Program-made: the position numbers and the translations under genes | Source: Roseateles_B sp041906185 | Lineage (GTDB): Bacteria > Pseudomonadota > Gammaproteobacteria > Burkholderiales > Burkholderiaceae_C | Length of the DNA stretch: 64,000 nucleotides | Reading direction: 5' to 3' | Assembly (NCBI GenBank): GCA_041906185.1 | Contig: JAYRJQ010000002.1 | Span: 1-64,000, forward strand | Notes under the pieces: generated by a model | Told to the model about the DNA's origin: nothing | What the model saw: the letters and a program-made list of their open reading frames with translations, nothing else | Databases searched by the model: none | Part shown: in pieces, positions 7,969-15,504 of the stretch | Layout: the number at the start of each line of letters is the position of its first letter | Position numbering within the stretch: the first letter of the stretch is position 1

Positions 7969-9078
7969 TCAGTCAGCCAGCATGATGGCCACGATCCGGT
8001 CGATCACGGCGGGATCGAGGTCGGGGTAGATCGGCAGGCACAGCACCTGGTCCGCCGCGGCCGTGGCCACGGGGAGGTGGTCGCGGTGCGCCGAGGGCAG
8101 GCCGCGGTACATCGGGAAGCTCGACACCAGCGGATAGAAGTAGCGCCGCGGGTGAATGCCGTGGGCCTTGAGCTTGTCGTAGACCGCATCGCGGCTGCAG
8201 CGGTGCTCGGGGCGCACGAGGATCGGGAAGTAGGAGAAGTTCGTCTGCGCGTCCGGGTCGTGCGCCAGGCAGTGGATGCCCGGCACGGCGGCGAGCTTCT
8301 CGCGGTAGAGCTGGTCCAGGTGGCGGCGCTTGGCGATGGCGGCGTCCACGTGCTCCAGCTGCAGCAGGCCCAGCGCGGCGTTGAACTCGCTCATCTTGCC
8401 GTTGATGCCGGGGGCGATGACGACGGTCTCGTCCACGAAGCCGAAGTTCTTCAGGTGGTCGATGCGCTTCTTGGTCTTGGCGTCCGGGCAGATGATGGCG
8501 CCGCCCTCGAAGGTGTTGAACACCTTGGTGGCATGGAAGCTGAGCACCGACAGGTCGCCATGGTTCAGCACGCTCTGGCCGTGGTGACGCACACCGAAGG
8601 CATGGGCCGCGTCGTAGATCACGCGCAGGTTGTAGGTGTCCGCGATGCGCTGGATCTCCGCGACATTGCAGGGCCGGCCGTAGCAGTGGATCGGCATGAT
8701 GGCCGTGGTCTGCGGCGTGATGGCGGCCTCGATCTGCGCCGGGTCGAGGTTCAGGCTGTCGGGCTCCACGTCGACGAACACCGGCTTGATGCCGTTCCAC
8801 AGCAGCGAATGCGCCGTGGCGACGAAGGTGTAGGGCGTCGTGATGACCTCGCCCGTCACCCGCAGCGCCTGCAGCGCCGACACCAGCGCGATGGTTGCAT
8901 TGGTGAACAGCGAGATGTAGGGCACGCCCAGGTACTCGCACAGCGCGGCTTCCAGCCGCTGGTGGAAGGGGCCGCAGTTCGTGAGCGTCTTGCTGTCCCA
9001 GACTTGCTTGAGGAGCGGCATGAACTCTTCCAGCGGCGGCAGGAAGGGCTGGGTGACGTAGATCGGCTTGTTGCTCAT
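7969..9078 (-). CDS. DegT/DnrJ/EryC1/StrS-family sugar aminotransferase
   Basis: A 369-residue PLP enzyme of the sugar aminotransferase family. LTNCGPFHQRLEAAL at the N terminus, the cofactor-contact DAAHAFGVRHHG and the internal aldimine lysine in SFHATKVFNTFEGG (Lys185) are all present, as are the C-terminal HPRRYFYPL and the family ending around LPIYPDLD. HATK with FNTFEGG is found in FdtB/VioA/DesV-type enzymes acting on dTDP-keto-deoxyhexoses, forming 3- or 4-amino sugars, but no 4,6-dehydratase making the dTDP substrate is present nearby. The frame continues upstream of 9078; the ATG chosen gives the normal N terminus MSNKPIYVTQPFLPP. It lies 47 bp after the GT41-like gene and probably belongs to the same transcript. 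Confidence 0.9.
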   Translation of the reverse strand: MSNKPIYVTQPFLPPLEEFMPLLKQVWDSKTLTNCGPFHQRLEAALCEYLGVPYISLFTNATIALVSALQALRVTGEVITTPYTFVATAHSLLWNGIKPVFVDVEPDSLNLDPAQIEAAITPQTTAIMPIHCYGRPCNVAEIQRIADTYNLRVIYDAAHAFGVRHHGQSVLNHGDLSVLSFHATKVFNTFEGGAIICPDAKTKKRIDHLKNFGFVDETVVIAPGINGKMSEFNAALGLLQLEHVDAAIAKRRHLDQLYREKLAAVPGIHCLAHDPDAQTNFSYFPILVRPEHRCSRDAVYDKLKAHGIHPRRYFYPLVSSFPMYRGLPSAHRDHLPVATAAADQVLCLPIYPDLDPAVIDRIVAIMLAD

Positions 9079-9125
9079 GGCAGGAGGCTCGGGCGGAGCT
9101 GAAAGGCGGACGGACTCTGGCGGGC

Positions 9126-11018
9126 TCAGGAAGGAATCGGCTCGCCGACCTTCAGGAGGTGGGCGCTGCTGCGCTGCAGGGCCTCGTGGTTCTCGTACAT
9201 CCACCAGACGGCGTCGACGAACTCGGTCTTGTCCTCTTCGCGGGGCAGCGCGAACACGCGCCCGGCCACGTCCGTGTGGCGCAGTTGCTCGGCGAGGCCT
9301 TCGCGGGTGCTGTCCTCGTTGATGAGGCGCATCGCCACTTCGAAGTAGCCCTCGTCGGTGGTGCTGACCAGCCAGTCCGGCATGCCCACCATGCGCAGCA
9401 CATCGCGGTCGCCGATGCTCAGCACCTCGTTGGCCACGAAGGCCACCGTCGGGATGCCCAGCAGGCAGGTGTCCACGGTGCTGTTGGTGTTGCCGAAGGG
9501 GAAGGCGGCCAGTGCGAGGTCGCAGCGGGCCAGGTGCTCGAGGAATTGGCCGTAAGGGCGCGGCGGATGCAGCGTCATGTGGCGGAAGCGCGGCACCAGT
9601 AGCGCCTCGACCTGGTCATAGGAGATGCCGCTGGCGCTGGCGAAGAAGTGGAAGTGCAGCGCGCGGCTGCTCTCGCGCTCCAGGCGCTCGCACATCGCGA
9701 GGAAGCGGGGGGAGAGCTTCATCTGCGAGCTGTTGATGGCGATATGCACCTTGCCGTCGTCCGCGTGGCCGCGCTCGATCTTGCTGACGTCCAGCTCCTC
9801 GTGGGGCACGAAGGTGCCCGCCGACTTGCGCTCCAGGACCTTCACGCCGAACTCGTGGGCGGCCTCGCCGTGACCGGCCTGCACCAGGCTGTAGTCGATG
9901 GTGTCCATCATCGCAGGCGCCGGGTGGCCCAGCGTCATGAACTGGATGGGGGCAAAGCGCTGGGCCGCCATCACGGGCGTCCACTCCGACATGCCGAGGC
10001 TGGGGTAGTAGATGACATCCGGCTGAAGTCGCACGAGGTGCGCGGCCATCGCAGACAGGGCGGTGATGCCGCGCATCACGACGACCTCATCAAACAGGGC
10101 CGAGGTGTCCTGCGTGTAGTAGTCCTCGTGCACCAGGCAGACGACCTTGAAGCGGGGCCGCAGCTGCTCGATGCAGGAGGCGTAGCTGCGATGCATGGCG
10201 TGCCCGCTGCGCATGCGCTCGGCCACGACCACCAGCACCGGCTTGTCCGTCTTGCGGTAGGCCCGGCTGCGGCTGCGCACGCCGTTCACCTCGCCGATGC
10301 GTCGCCAGATCGTGTTCAGCGAGGCCTTCAGGGCGTGCTTGTCGGGGCTGTCGGCATAGCTGCAGTGCATCCAGGCCGAGGACAGGCCGAGCAGGGCGGT
10401 CGCGTTGGGCGACATCGTGGAATTGCGCAGGCGCGCGTGGGCGGCGAACAGGAGCTGGCGGTTGGCCTCGCCGGTAGCGGAGTGCACGAAAGGCGAGGTC
10501 AGCCAGCCCATGGTCAGCATCAGCTGCCAGTCCGGAGGCAGCTGGACGACCGCGTGGGTGAGCTCCGGCGGCAGCTGGTCCAGTGAATAGAACAGCGACA
10601 GGAAGAAGGCCTGCTGCCCCGTCATGGTCAGCGAGCCGTCGGGTGCCGTCTTGGCATGGAAGCGCATCAGGTGGGCCGGGCCCGCGAAGCCGCTCAGCTC
10701 GAAGATGGCCTCCAGCGTGGCCTTGCGGCCGCACAGGGCCCCGAACTGGGACTCGGTCAGCAGGAAGTGCGGCGAGTTGACCAGGCAGGTGACCGCCGCC
10801 GCGATGCGCGTGTAGAAGCCGCGGCGTGCTTCTTCGGAAGGGCGGGGACTCAGCACGCCGGCGCGCCCCCGGATGGCACCCAAAAAGTCGATGAGCTTAA
10901 CGAGCAGCTCCGCGCCTTGTGACCACTGCTGTGTGTAGGTTGCTCGCTCCAATTGCGCAAGCAACGTCAGTCCGTCAGTTTGGGGTTGAGCGGGGTCCGG
11001 TACGGGCTGCGAAGACAT
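9126..11018 (-). CDS. GT41 family HMW1C-like (protein N-glycosyltransferase-like) protein
   Basis: A 630-residue protein without signal peptide, consistent with a cytoplasmic enzyme. The C-terminal half resembles HMW1C and the Actinobacillus NGT: GHPAPAMMDTIDY (G364-H365), the AINSSQMKLSPRFL segment, and the hallmark FPFGNTNSTVDT (from F506) followed by a DWLVSTTDEGYFEVAMRLI region. Known members transfer glucose or galactose from UDP-sugars to asparagine in N-X-S/T sequons of adhesins, or belong to the related O-GlcNAc transferase fold. The N-terminal half (about residues 1-300) is the helical acceptor-binding domain in known relatives. ATG at 11018 is preferred over the long upstream open frame, which is low-complexity Pro/Arg. 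It is the promoter-proximal gene of the leftward run and faces away from the sequon-bearing surface protein at 11,535. Confidence 0.78.
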   Translation of the reverse strand: MSSQPVPDPAQPQTDGLTLLAQLERATYTQQWSQGAELLVKLIDFLGAIRGRAGVLSPRPSEEARRGFYTRIAAAVTCLVNSPHFLLTESQFGALCGRKATLEAIFELSGFAGPAHLMRFHAKTAPDGSLTMTGQQAFFLSLFYSLDQLPPELTHAVVQLPPDWQLMLTMGWLTSPFVHSATGEANRQLLFAAHARLRNSTMSPNATALLGLSSAWMHCSYADSPDKHALKASLNTIWRRIGEVNGVRSRSRAYRKTDKPVLVVVAERMRSGHAMHRSYASCIEQLRPRFKVVCLVHEDYYTQDTSALFDEVVVMRGITALSAMAAHLVRLQPDVIYYPSLGMSEWTPVMAAQRFAPIQFMTLGHPAPAMMDTIDYSLVQAGHGEAAHEFGVKVLERKSAGTFVPHEELDVSKIERGHADDGKVHIAINSSQMKLSPRFLAMCERLERESSRALHFHFFASASGISYDQVEALLVPRFRHMTLHPPRPYGQFLEHLARCDLALAAFPFGNTNSTVDTCLLGIPTVAFVANEVLSIGDRDVLRMVGMPDWLVSTTDEGYFEVAMRLINEDSTREGLAEQLRHTDVAGRVFALPREEDKTEFVDAVWWMYENHEALQRSSAHLLKVGEPIPS

Positions 11019-11434
11019 GGGTGACTTTGGGAATCTCTTGCTGGGGGCGCGGAGCGGTAGAAGGGCCGGGCCGCGGCGAAGGATGGGAGTGTGCCAGACT
11101 GAAGGGGCCGGTATTCCCCATCCGGTCAAGCGTGCGGCACTCGCGCAGGGGGGGCGTCCTGGGTGCCGTCGAGGCGGCTTCAGGGTAAGTCCGCAGCTTC
11201 CGGCGAGAGGCCGCATGCCTACTGGGATGCTCGTTGTTTTTGAGCGTCAGGTTGGACGAAAAGTGTACGGAGCGCTTGCCGTGGTCTCCGAATTGGCGCA
11301 AGCCCTCTGCTATGCTGAGCGCAACCTATCGAGTCTTGTCGCAATGACGACCAGCGCGGACAAGGTGGGGGACGCGATCACCAGCATCGTGGGGGAAGCT
11401 TGAGGTTTGGCAACTGATCCGGGCTTTCACTTCG
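11019..11434. other. Divergent intergenic region between GT41-like gene and surface-protein gene
   Basis: About 415 bp without a convincing gene. An open frame on the plus strand (11,017-11,403) has no ribosome-binding site, a composition unlike the neighbours and no recognisable domain, so it is not called. The leftward operon promoter should lie here, but I see no near-consensus leftward -35/-10 pair. The right end leads directly into the strong promoter of the surface protein. Confidence 0.5.
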
Positions 11435-11462
11435 TTGACGCACCCTTGTGTTTCGGCATAAT
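11435..11462 (+). promoter_or_regulatory. Strong sigma70-type promoter of the surface-protein gene
   Basis: The -35 hexamer TTGACG (11435-11440) and -10 hexamer CATAAT (11457-11462) each match consensus at five of six positions with a 16-bp spacer. The predicted transcription start near 11,469 gives a leader of about 65 nt before the ATG at 11,535. No other promoter in the window matches the consensus this well, consistent with an abundant product. Confidence 0.75.
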
Positions 11463-11534
11463 GGCGCGGCGCTGATCTGCGCTAGTTCGCGAATCTAAGT
11501 TCGTGTTGCAATATTCTTCGGAGAAATGATCAAT

Positions 11535-12932
11535 ATGAAAAGCTTCACCATCAAGGCGCTGGCTGTTGCTGCTGCTTCGGTGTGCGGGTCGGCTGCTATC
11601 GCTGGTACCGCTACCGTGCCCGCTGGCGTGACCACTTACGCCGTTGAGGCCCTGACCAGCACCACCGCAGTTACCCTGCCGGTCCTGTCGTACAAGATGG
11701 GCGTGGCTCGTACGAGCGCCCAAGACTTCACCGTGGTGATCAAGCCTGTTGGCACCAGCACCTTTGATGGTACCGTCTGCAACAGCGCCAAGCCCGCCAC
11801 CGTGGCAAACGGCGCTGTCAACGACATCACCGTCAGCCTGAAGCGTGCCTCTTCGAGCGAGTGCGCTTATGAAGTGGACATCACCAACGCTGCTGGTTCC
11901 GACACCAACCTGACCCTGAACTTCACCGGCCTGAAGCTGGCTTCGCACGGTCTGGCTGCTGGCGGCGCCGAGAAGGTCACCGTCGGTCTGTGGGACCTGG
12001 GCGAAACCGCTCGCATCGACAACAGCGCTGACCTGACCGTCACCGTGGCCAACTCGGCTCAAGCCGTGACCATCCTGGCTGGCACCGACACCGGCACCAC
12101 CGCCAACGTCGATGACACCAACGGCCCGCTGTTCGGCTTCGTGACCCAGAACAACGACACCGCCACCACCGCCAAGGCTGCCTTCGTGGTGTCGAACAAC
12201 CCGAACGGCTACAAGATCGCTGACGGCCTGACCGCCTACGATCTGGCCAACGCCAACCACGCCACCAAGGTGTCGGTGACGATGACGGGTGACTTCGACG
12301 GCGCTACGCTGACGAACGGTGCCGTGACCGGCGTGTCCGTGGCTCCCCTGTCGGGCACCCCGACCGTGACCATGACCGGCACGACCACCGCCAAGTTCGA
12401 CCTGCTGCCTGCCAACTTCAACGCTGGCGTGGCCAACCAAGTCGTGAACGTGACGTTCGTTGCTTCGGGCGCCAAGTCCCTGGGCACCGCTCGCTCCTTC
12501 GGCGTGTCCGCTCTGGTGGACAGCGTGGTCGGCGCTGACGAAACCGTCGCCAACACCAACTTCTGGACGTGGGATGCCAACGCAATCGAACTGCGTGCTG
12601 CATTCTTCAACAACGACATGAGCGGCGGCAACTTCACCCGCTTCTTCTTCCAGAACGTGGGCGCAGACGCTGGCTACAGCGCTACCTGCCAGTCCGACGC
12701 TACTGCGAACGTCGTGTCCTACGGCACCGCCAAGACCGGCACCCTGCGCGCTGGTCAAACCGCCATCAACGCTGCTGACGTCTGCACCTTCTCGGGTGGC
12801 AAGCGTGGTTCGATCACCTTCGTGGTGAACGCACCTGCCAAGAACGTGAAGGGCGTGTACCAGCAAGCCGTGAACGGTCTGGCCGCTGGCTACCTGCCGC
12901 TGGAGCGTCCGTACGCTGGCAAGACCTACTAA
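11535..12932 (+). CDS. Secreted, Thr/Ala-rich surface (S-layer-like) protein with N-X-T sequons
   Basis: A 465-residue protein I cannot assign to a named family. It begins with a Sec signal peptide (MKSFTIKALAVAAASV, cleavage near AIAG/TATV). The mature chain is rich in Thr, Ala, Val, Asn and Gly, is predicted mostly beta, and has four cysteines outside the signal, suiting two disulfides. It carries five N-X-T sequons at N125, N129, N207, N305 and N366. Start choice: GGAGA at 11520-11524 is 10 nt before the ATG at 11535 but only 1 nt before the ATG at 11526, so 11535 is preferred. A near-consensus promoter, a UUCG-loop terminator and strongly biased codon use differing from the neighbours point to very high expression. 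The flanking genes are a GT41-like glycosyltransferase and a type II secretion operon; a secreted, glycosylated layer protein is an inference. Confidence 0.8.
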   Translation: MKSFTIKALAVAAASVCGSAAIAGTATVPAGVTTYAVEALTSTTAVTLPVLSYKMGVARTSAQDFTVVIKPVGTSTFDGTVCNSAKPATVANGAVNDITVSLKRASSSECAYEVDITNAAGSDTNLTLNFTGLKLASHGLAAGGAEKVTVGLWDLGETARIDNSADLTVTVANSAQAVTILAGTDTGTTANVDDTNGPLFGFVTQNNDTATTAKAAFVVSNNPNGYKIADGLTAYDLANANHATKVSVTMTGDFDGATLTNGAVTGVSVAPLSGTPTVTMTGTTTAKFDLLPANFNAGVANQVVNVTFVASGAKSLGTARSFGVSALVDSVVGADETVANTNFWTWDANAIELRAAFFNNDMSGGNFTRFFFQNVGADAGYSATCQSDATANVVSYGTAKTGTLRAGQTAINAADVCTFSGGKRGSITFVVNAPAKNVKGVYQQAVNGLAAGYLPLERPYAGKTY

Positions 12933-12960
12933 TCACAGGTCTTCAGACTTACGTCTGGCA

Positions 12961-12988
12961 AAAGGGCACCTTCGGGTGCCCTTTTTTT
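12961..12988 (+). terminator. Rho-independent terminator of the surface-protein gene
   Basis: A perfect 10-bp stem AAAGGGCACC / GGTGCCCTTT closes a TTCG tetraloop (12971-12974) and is followed by further T residues to 12988. It starts 28 bp after the stop codon. The C(UUCG)G loop is one of the most stable RNA tetraloops, suiting a highly expressed single-gene transcript isolated from the gsp operon. Confidence 0.93.
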
Positions 12989-13527
12989 GTTTGGCGAGTG
13001 CTACGGATGTATCCAGCTGAACGGCGCCGATGGGCACTGGCGCAGGCGCTCTGATGGCTGTGCTGACGGGTGCTCTGATGCGTGCTTTGATGGGGGCTCT
13101 GGCGGTCGCCGGATGATGCGATTGACGCGCCGCTGGCGGGCCATGGCCCGGCCTGGATCGATGAAGCAGGCTGCCGGGCTGAGGTTGGCGTCCCGGGAGG
13201 GGCGGGCCTCCTCAAGCGTTGCGCCGCTCACCCCGGCGATGCCAGTTTGGGATGATGGGCGAGGCGGCACTCGAGGGGCGCGCGGGCACCTTCAAAGGGG
13301 CCCTGCGGGTCTCACGGGAAGACCCGCTGAGGCCTATCCCAGACCCATGGCGGGCGCCCTGGCGGTCCATTGCCCCTGCCCATGCGGGCGTCGGCCTGCT
13401 GCCTGGCGGGGGCCGGCAGCCTCGACGGCATCGTGGTGGGCATCGGCATTCGGGCCCTGGCGCATGCCTTCCGATGGCACGCGGCGCCGATGTCATAATG
13501 CGCCCGTTTCCGGACCCCGAGCGCCCT
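12989..13527. other. Intergenic region upstream of the gsp operon
   Basis: About 540 bp with no supported gene. It contains degenerate 12-bp tandem repeats (13045-13104) and a CATAAT -10-like hexamer at 13494-13499, 28 bp before the gspG ATG, without a good -35 partner. Open frames through the region are artefacts of high GC and end inside the following gene. Confidence 0.5.
13045..13104. repeat. Five degenerate 12-bp tandem repeats
   Basis: Five consecutive 12-bp units read GGCGCTCTGATG, GCTGTGCTGACG, GGTGCTCTGATG, CGTGCTTTGATG and GGGGCTCTGGCG. The shared core is roughly G-x-GCTxTGAyG. The period is exact although individual units differ at several positions. The block lies between the surface-protein terminator and the gsp operon. 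Confidence 0.7.
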
Positions 13528-13986
13528 ATGCAAACCTCCGTCGCTACCTCTTCCCGTCGATCCACGCGCGGCTTCACGCTGCTTGAAATGCTGGTGGTGC
13601 TGGTGATCGTCGGCATGCTGCTGGGGCTTGTGGGCCCGCGTGTCTACAAGATGCTGGACCGGGGCAGCGCGACGACCGCCAATGCCCAGATCCGACTCCT
13701 GCGCGGCCAGGTGGAAAACCTCCGCATGGACATCGGGCGCTATCCGACGGCGGAAGAGGGCCTGGGCACGCTCCTGAAGGCCCCCGCCGATCCGGCGACC
13801 GCAGCCCGCTGGCGCGGCCCCTACCTGGACGACGTGAGCCTGCCCCTCGATCCCTGGGGCACGCCCTACCAGTACAGCGTTCCCGGCCGCGATGGCCAGC
13901 CCTATGCGCTCTACTCCTTCGGCGCCGACCGCAAGGCCGGTGGCACCGGGGACGACGCGGACCTGGGGCTGCTGCCGCCGCAGTAA
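13528..13986 (+). CDS. gspG: Type II secretion major pseudopilin GspG
   Basis: A 152-residue type IV prepilin-like protein that polymerises into the periplasmic pseudopilus pushing substrates through the outer-membrane secretin. The class III signal sequence ends STRG/FTLLEMLVVL with Glu at +5, followed by the hydrophobic helix. The GspG domain is clear: IRLLRGQVENLRMDIGRYPTAEEGL, DPWGTPYQY and the calcium-binding C-terminal loop GGTGDDADLG. The ATG at 13528 (MQTSVATSS) is chosen to give a short leader; the in-frame ATG at 13498 would add ten residues. First gene of an eleven-gene operon ending with gspF. Confidence 0.95.
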   Translation: MQTSVATSSRRSTRGFTLLEMLVVLVIVGMLLGLVGPRVYKMLDRGSATTANAQIRLLRGQVENLRMDIGRYPTAEEGLGTLLKAPADPATAARWRGPYLDDVSLPLDPWGTPYQYSVPGRDGQPYALYSFGADRKAGGTGDDADLGLLPPQ

Positions 13987-13998
13987 GCGACTTCTCCC

Positions 13999-14388
13999 AT
14001 GAGCCGGTCACGGCGCGGCTTCACGCTGCTGGAAGTGCTGGTGGTGCTGGCCCTCCTGGGCCTCGCGGCCGGCGTGGCTGCGCCGCGGGCCATGCAGGCG
14101 ATGGCCGGCGCTCAGGAGCGCGGCTGGCGTAACGACGTGATGGCGCGCATCGAGTCCCTTCCGGCCCGCGCCTTTCTGTCCGGCCAACCGATCAGCATGA
14201 CGGCCGAGGCCCTGCTTCGCGAACTGCCGCCGCCGCGCGAGGGCATCACGCTCGAGCTGCGTCAGCCGCTGCGCTACACCGCGCTCGGGCTGGCGGTGGG
14301 CGGGGAGCTCTCCCTGGCCTTCGATGCCCGCCCTGCCGAACGCTGGCGCGTGGAGCCGGCCACGGGCCACATCACGGTGATTCCCTGA
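13999..14388 (+). CDS. gspH: Type II secretion minor pseudopilin GspH
   Basis: A 129-residue prepilin-like protein with a very short leader (MSRSRRG/FTLLEVLVVL, Glu at +5). After the hydrophobic helix the globular part is compact and poorly conserved, which is normal for GspH. It starts 12 bp after gspG and precedes gspI, the standard position. Minor pseudopilins cap the pseudopilus tip. GspH is shorter here than in Enterobacteria (about 150-170 residues), so the symbol rests partly on gene order. Confidence 0.8.
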   Translation: MSRSRRGFTLLEVLVVLALLGLAAGVAAPRAMQAMAGAQERGWRNDVMARIESLPARAFLSGQPISMTAEALLRELPPPREGITLELRQPLRYTALGLAVGGELSLAFDARPAERWRVEPATGHITVIP

Positions 14389-14398
14389 ACGGCCCACC

Positions 14399-14848
14399 AT
14401 GAGACGAGTCCCGTCCCTGCCGACGCGCGGTGCGCGAGGTTTCAGCCTGCTGGAGGCCATCGTGGCGCTGACCATCCTCGGCACCAGCACCGTGGCGCTG
14501 ATGGCGTGGCTGCAGCAGAGCCGCGACACCCTCCTGCGCGTGGAGCGCGCGCGCGACGAAGCGCAGCTGCAGCTCGATGCCCAGGCCTGGCTGCAGACCC
14601 TGAACCCATCCCTTCGCCGGGAAGGCGAGGTGGACCTCGGCGGCCTGCGGCTGCGCTGGACCAGCGAACTCGTCGGCCCGGAGCGGGATGAGAACGACTA
14701 TGGCGGCAACCTCCAGCCGCTGTGGCGCCTGGGGCTCTATCGCATCCAGGCCGAGGCCCGTCGGGGCGAGGTGACGGCCCGCTGGGTGCAGACGCAGGCT
14801 GGCTGGCGTCAGCGCGACCAGGTCGGCCTGTCGACGGGAGGGCGGTGA
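14399..14848 (+). CDS. gspI: Type II secretion minor pseudopilin GspI
   Basis: A 149-residue pseudopilin. The cleavage motif GARG/FSLLEAIVAL has Glu at +5. The globular domain contains paired Trp and Arg/Glu-rich segments (LRLRWTSELVGPERDEND) consistent with GspI, which nucleates the tip complex with GspJ and GspK. The gene is 10 bp after gspH, and its TGA stop overlaps the gspJ ATG by one base (TGATG at 14846-14850), indicating coupled translation. Confidence 0.82.
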   Translation: MRRVPSLPTRGARGFSLLEAIVALTILGTSTVALMAWLQQSRDTLLRVERARDEAQLQLDAQAWLQTLNPSLRREGEVDLGGLRLRWTSELVGPERDENDYGGNLQPLWRLGLYRIQAEARRGEVTARWVQTQAGWRQRDQVGLSTGGR

Positions 14849-15504
14849 TGGCGGCGGTGCATCGTCAGGCGTGCCAGCTGCATCGGCCACAGGCGTCCCG
14901 GGGGCTCACCCTCCTGGAGCTGATGGTGACGCTCATGATCGTCTCGATGGCCGTGGGTCTGCTGGGGCAGCTGATGCACCAGATGAGCCAGGTGGAGCGC
15001 CGACTGGAAGAGGAGGGCGGTTCTCCCTCCGTGCACTGGGCGTCCCGCCTGGCACTGCGGGGACTGGTCGAGTCCGCCCTGCCGGAGTTCGTGAGTCGCC
15101 CCAACTTCTTCACCGGTGATGCCCGTCAGGTGCGTCTGGCCAGTGCGGAGGCCCTGGAGTTGCCCGGCAGCGCCCAGGGGCGGCTGCAGCTGCGATTCGA
15201 AGGCTCGAGTGCGCCGGGCGGCGAACAGCGGCTGGTCCTGGTGCTGGAAGGGGCGGGCGGCATCGACGCGCCGGCGCCGCGCCCGACGGTGCTGATGAGC
15301 TGGCGAGGCGAGCCGGGCCGCATCGACTACCTCGACGAGGAAGGCCGCTGGCAGGCCCAGTGGCCCTATGACCTGGAAGTGCTTCGGCGGCCGCCGCGTG
15401 TGATGCGGCTGCACCTGCCGGCTTCGCAGGGGGGCGACCTCTGGCTGAGCATTGCGACCACCCAGGGGCCGCGGCCGAGCCTCGCCGACTGGATGTTGCA
15501 ATGA
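14848..15504 (+). CDS. gspJ: Type II secretion minor pseudopilin GspJ
   Basis: A 218-residue pseudopilin with cleavage at QASRG/LTLLELMVTL; the +1 residue is Leu rather than Phe but Glu at +5 is kept. The larger globular domain, with repeated beta-strand segments such as RLVLVLEGAG and PTVLMSWRGEPGRIDYLDE, fits GspJ. The frame is open further upstream inside gspI; the ATG at 14848 overlapping the gspI stop is the natural start. The stop overlaps gspK by four bases (ATGA, 15501-15504). Confidence 0.85.
   Translation: MAAVHRQACQLHRPQASRGLTLLELMVTLMIVSMAVGLLGQLMHQMSQVERRLEEEGGSPSVHWASRLALRGLVESALPEFVSRPNFFTGDARQVRLASAEALELPGSAQGRLQLRFEGSSAPGGEQRLVLVLEGAGGIDAPAPRPTVLMSWRGEPGRIDYLDEEGRWQAQWPYDLEVLRRPPRVMRLHLPASQGGDLWLSIATTQGPRPSLADWMLQ

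Noticed and set aside
11017..11403. Plus-strand open frame upstream of the surface protein
   Set aside because: No ribosome-binding site, starts inside the GT41-like gene start region, and the translated sequence shows no family resemblance or signal.
11427..12866. Long minus-strand open frame (479 codons) opposite the surface-protein gene
   Set aside because: It is the antisense of a highly codon-biased gene; its composition (Gly/His/Val/Gln) is a mirror of the sense codons, it has no ribosome-binding site and no recognisable domain.
13045..13104. 12-bp repeats as a CRISPR or integron-like array
   Set aside because: Units are contiguous without spacers, degenerate and only five in number; no cas or integrase gene is near.
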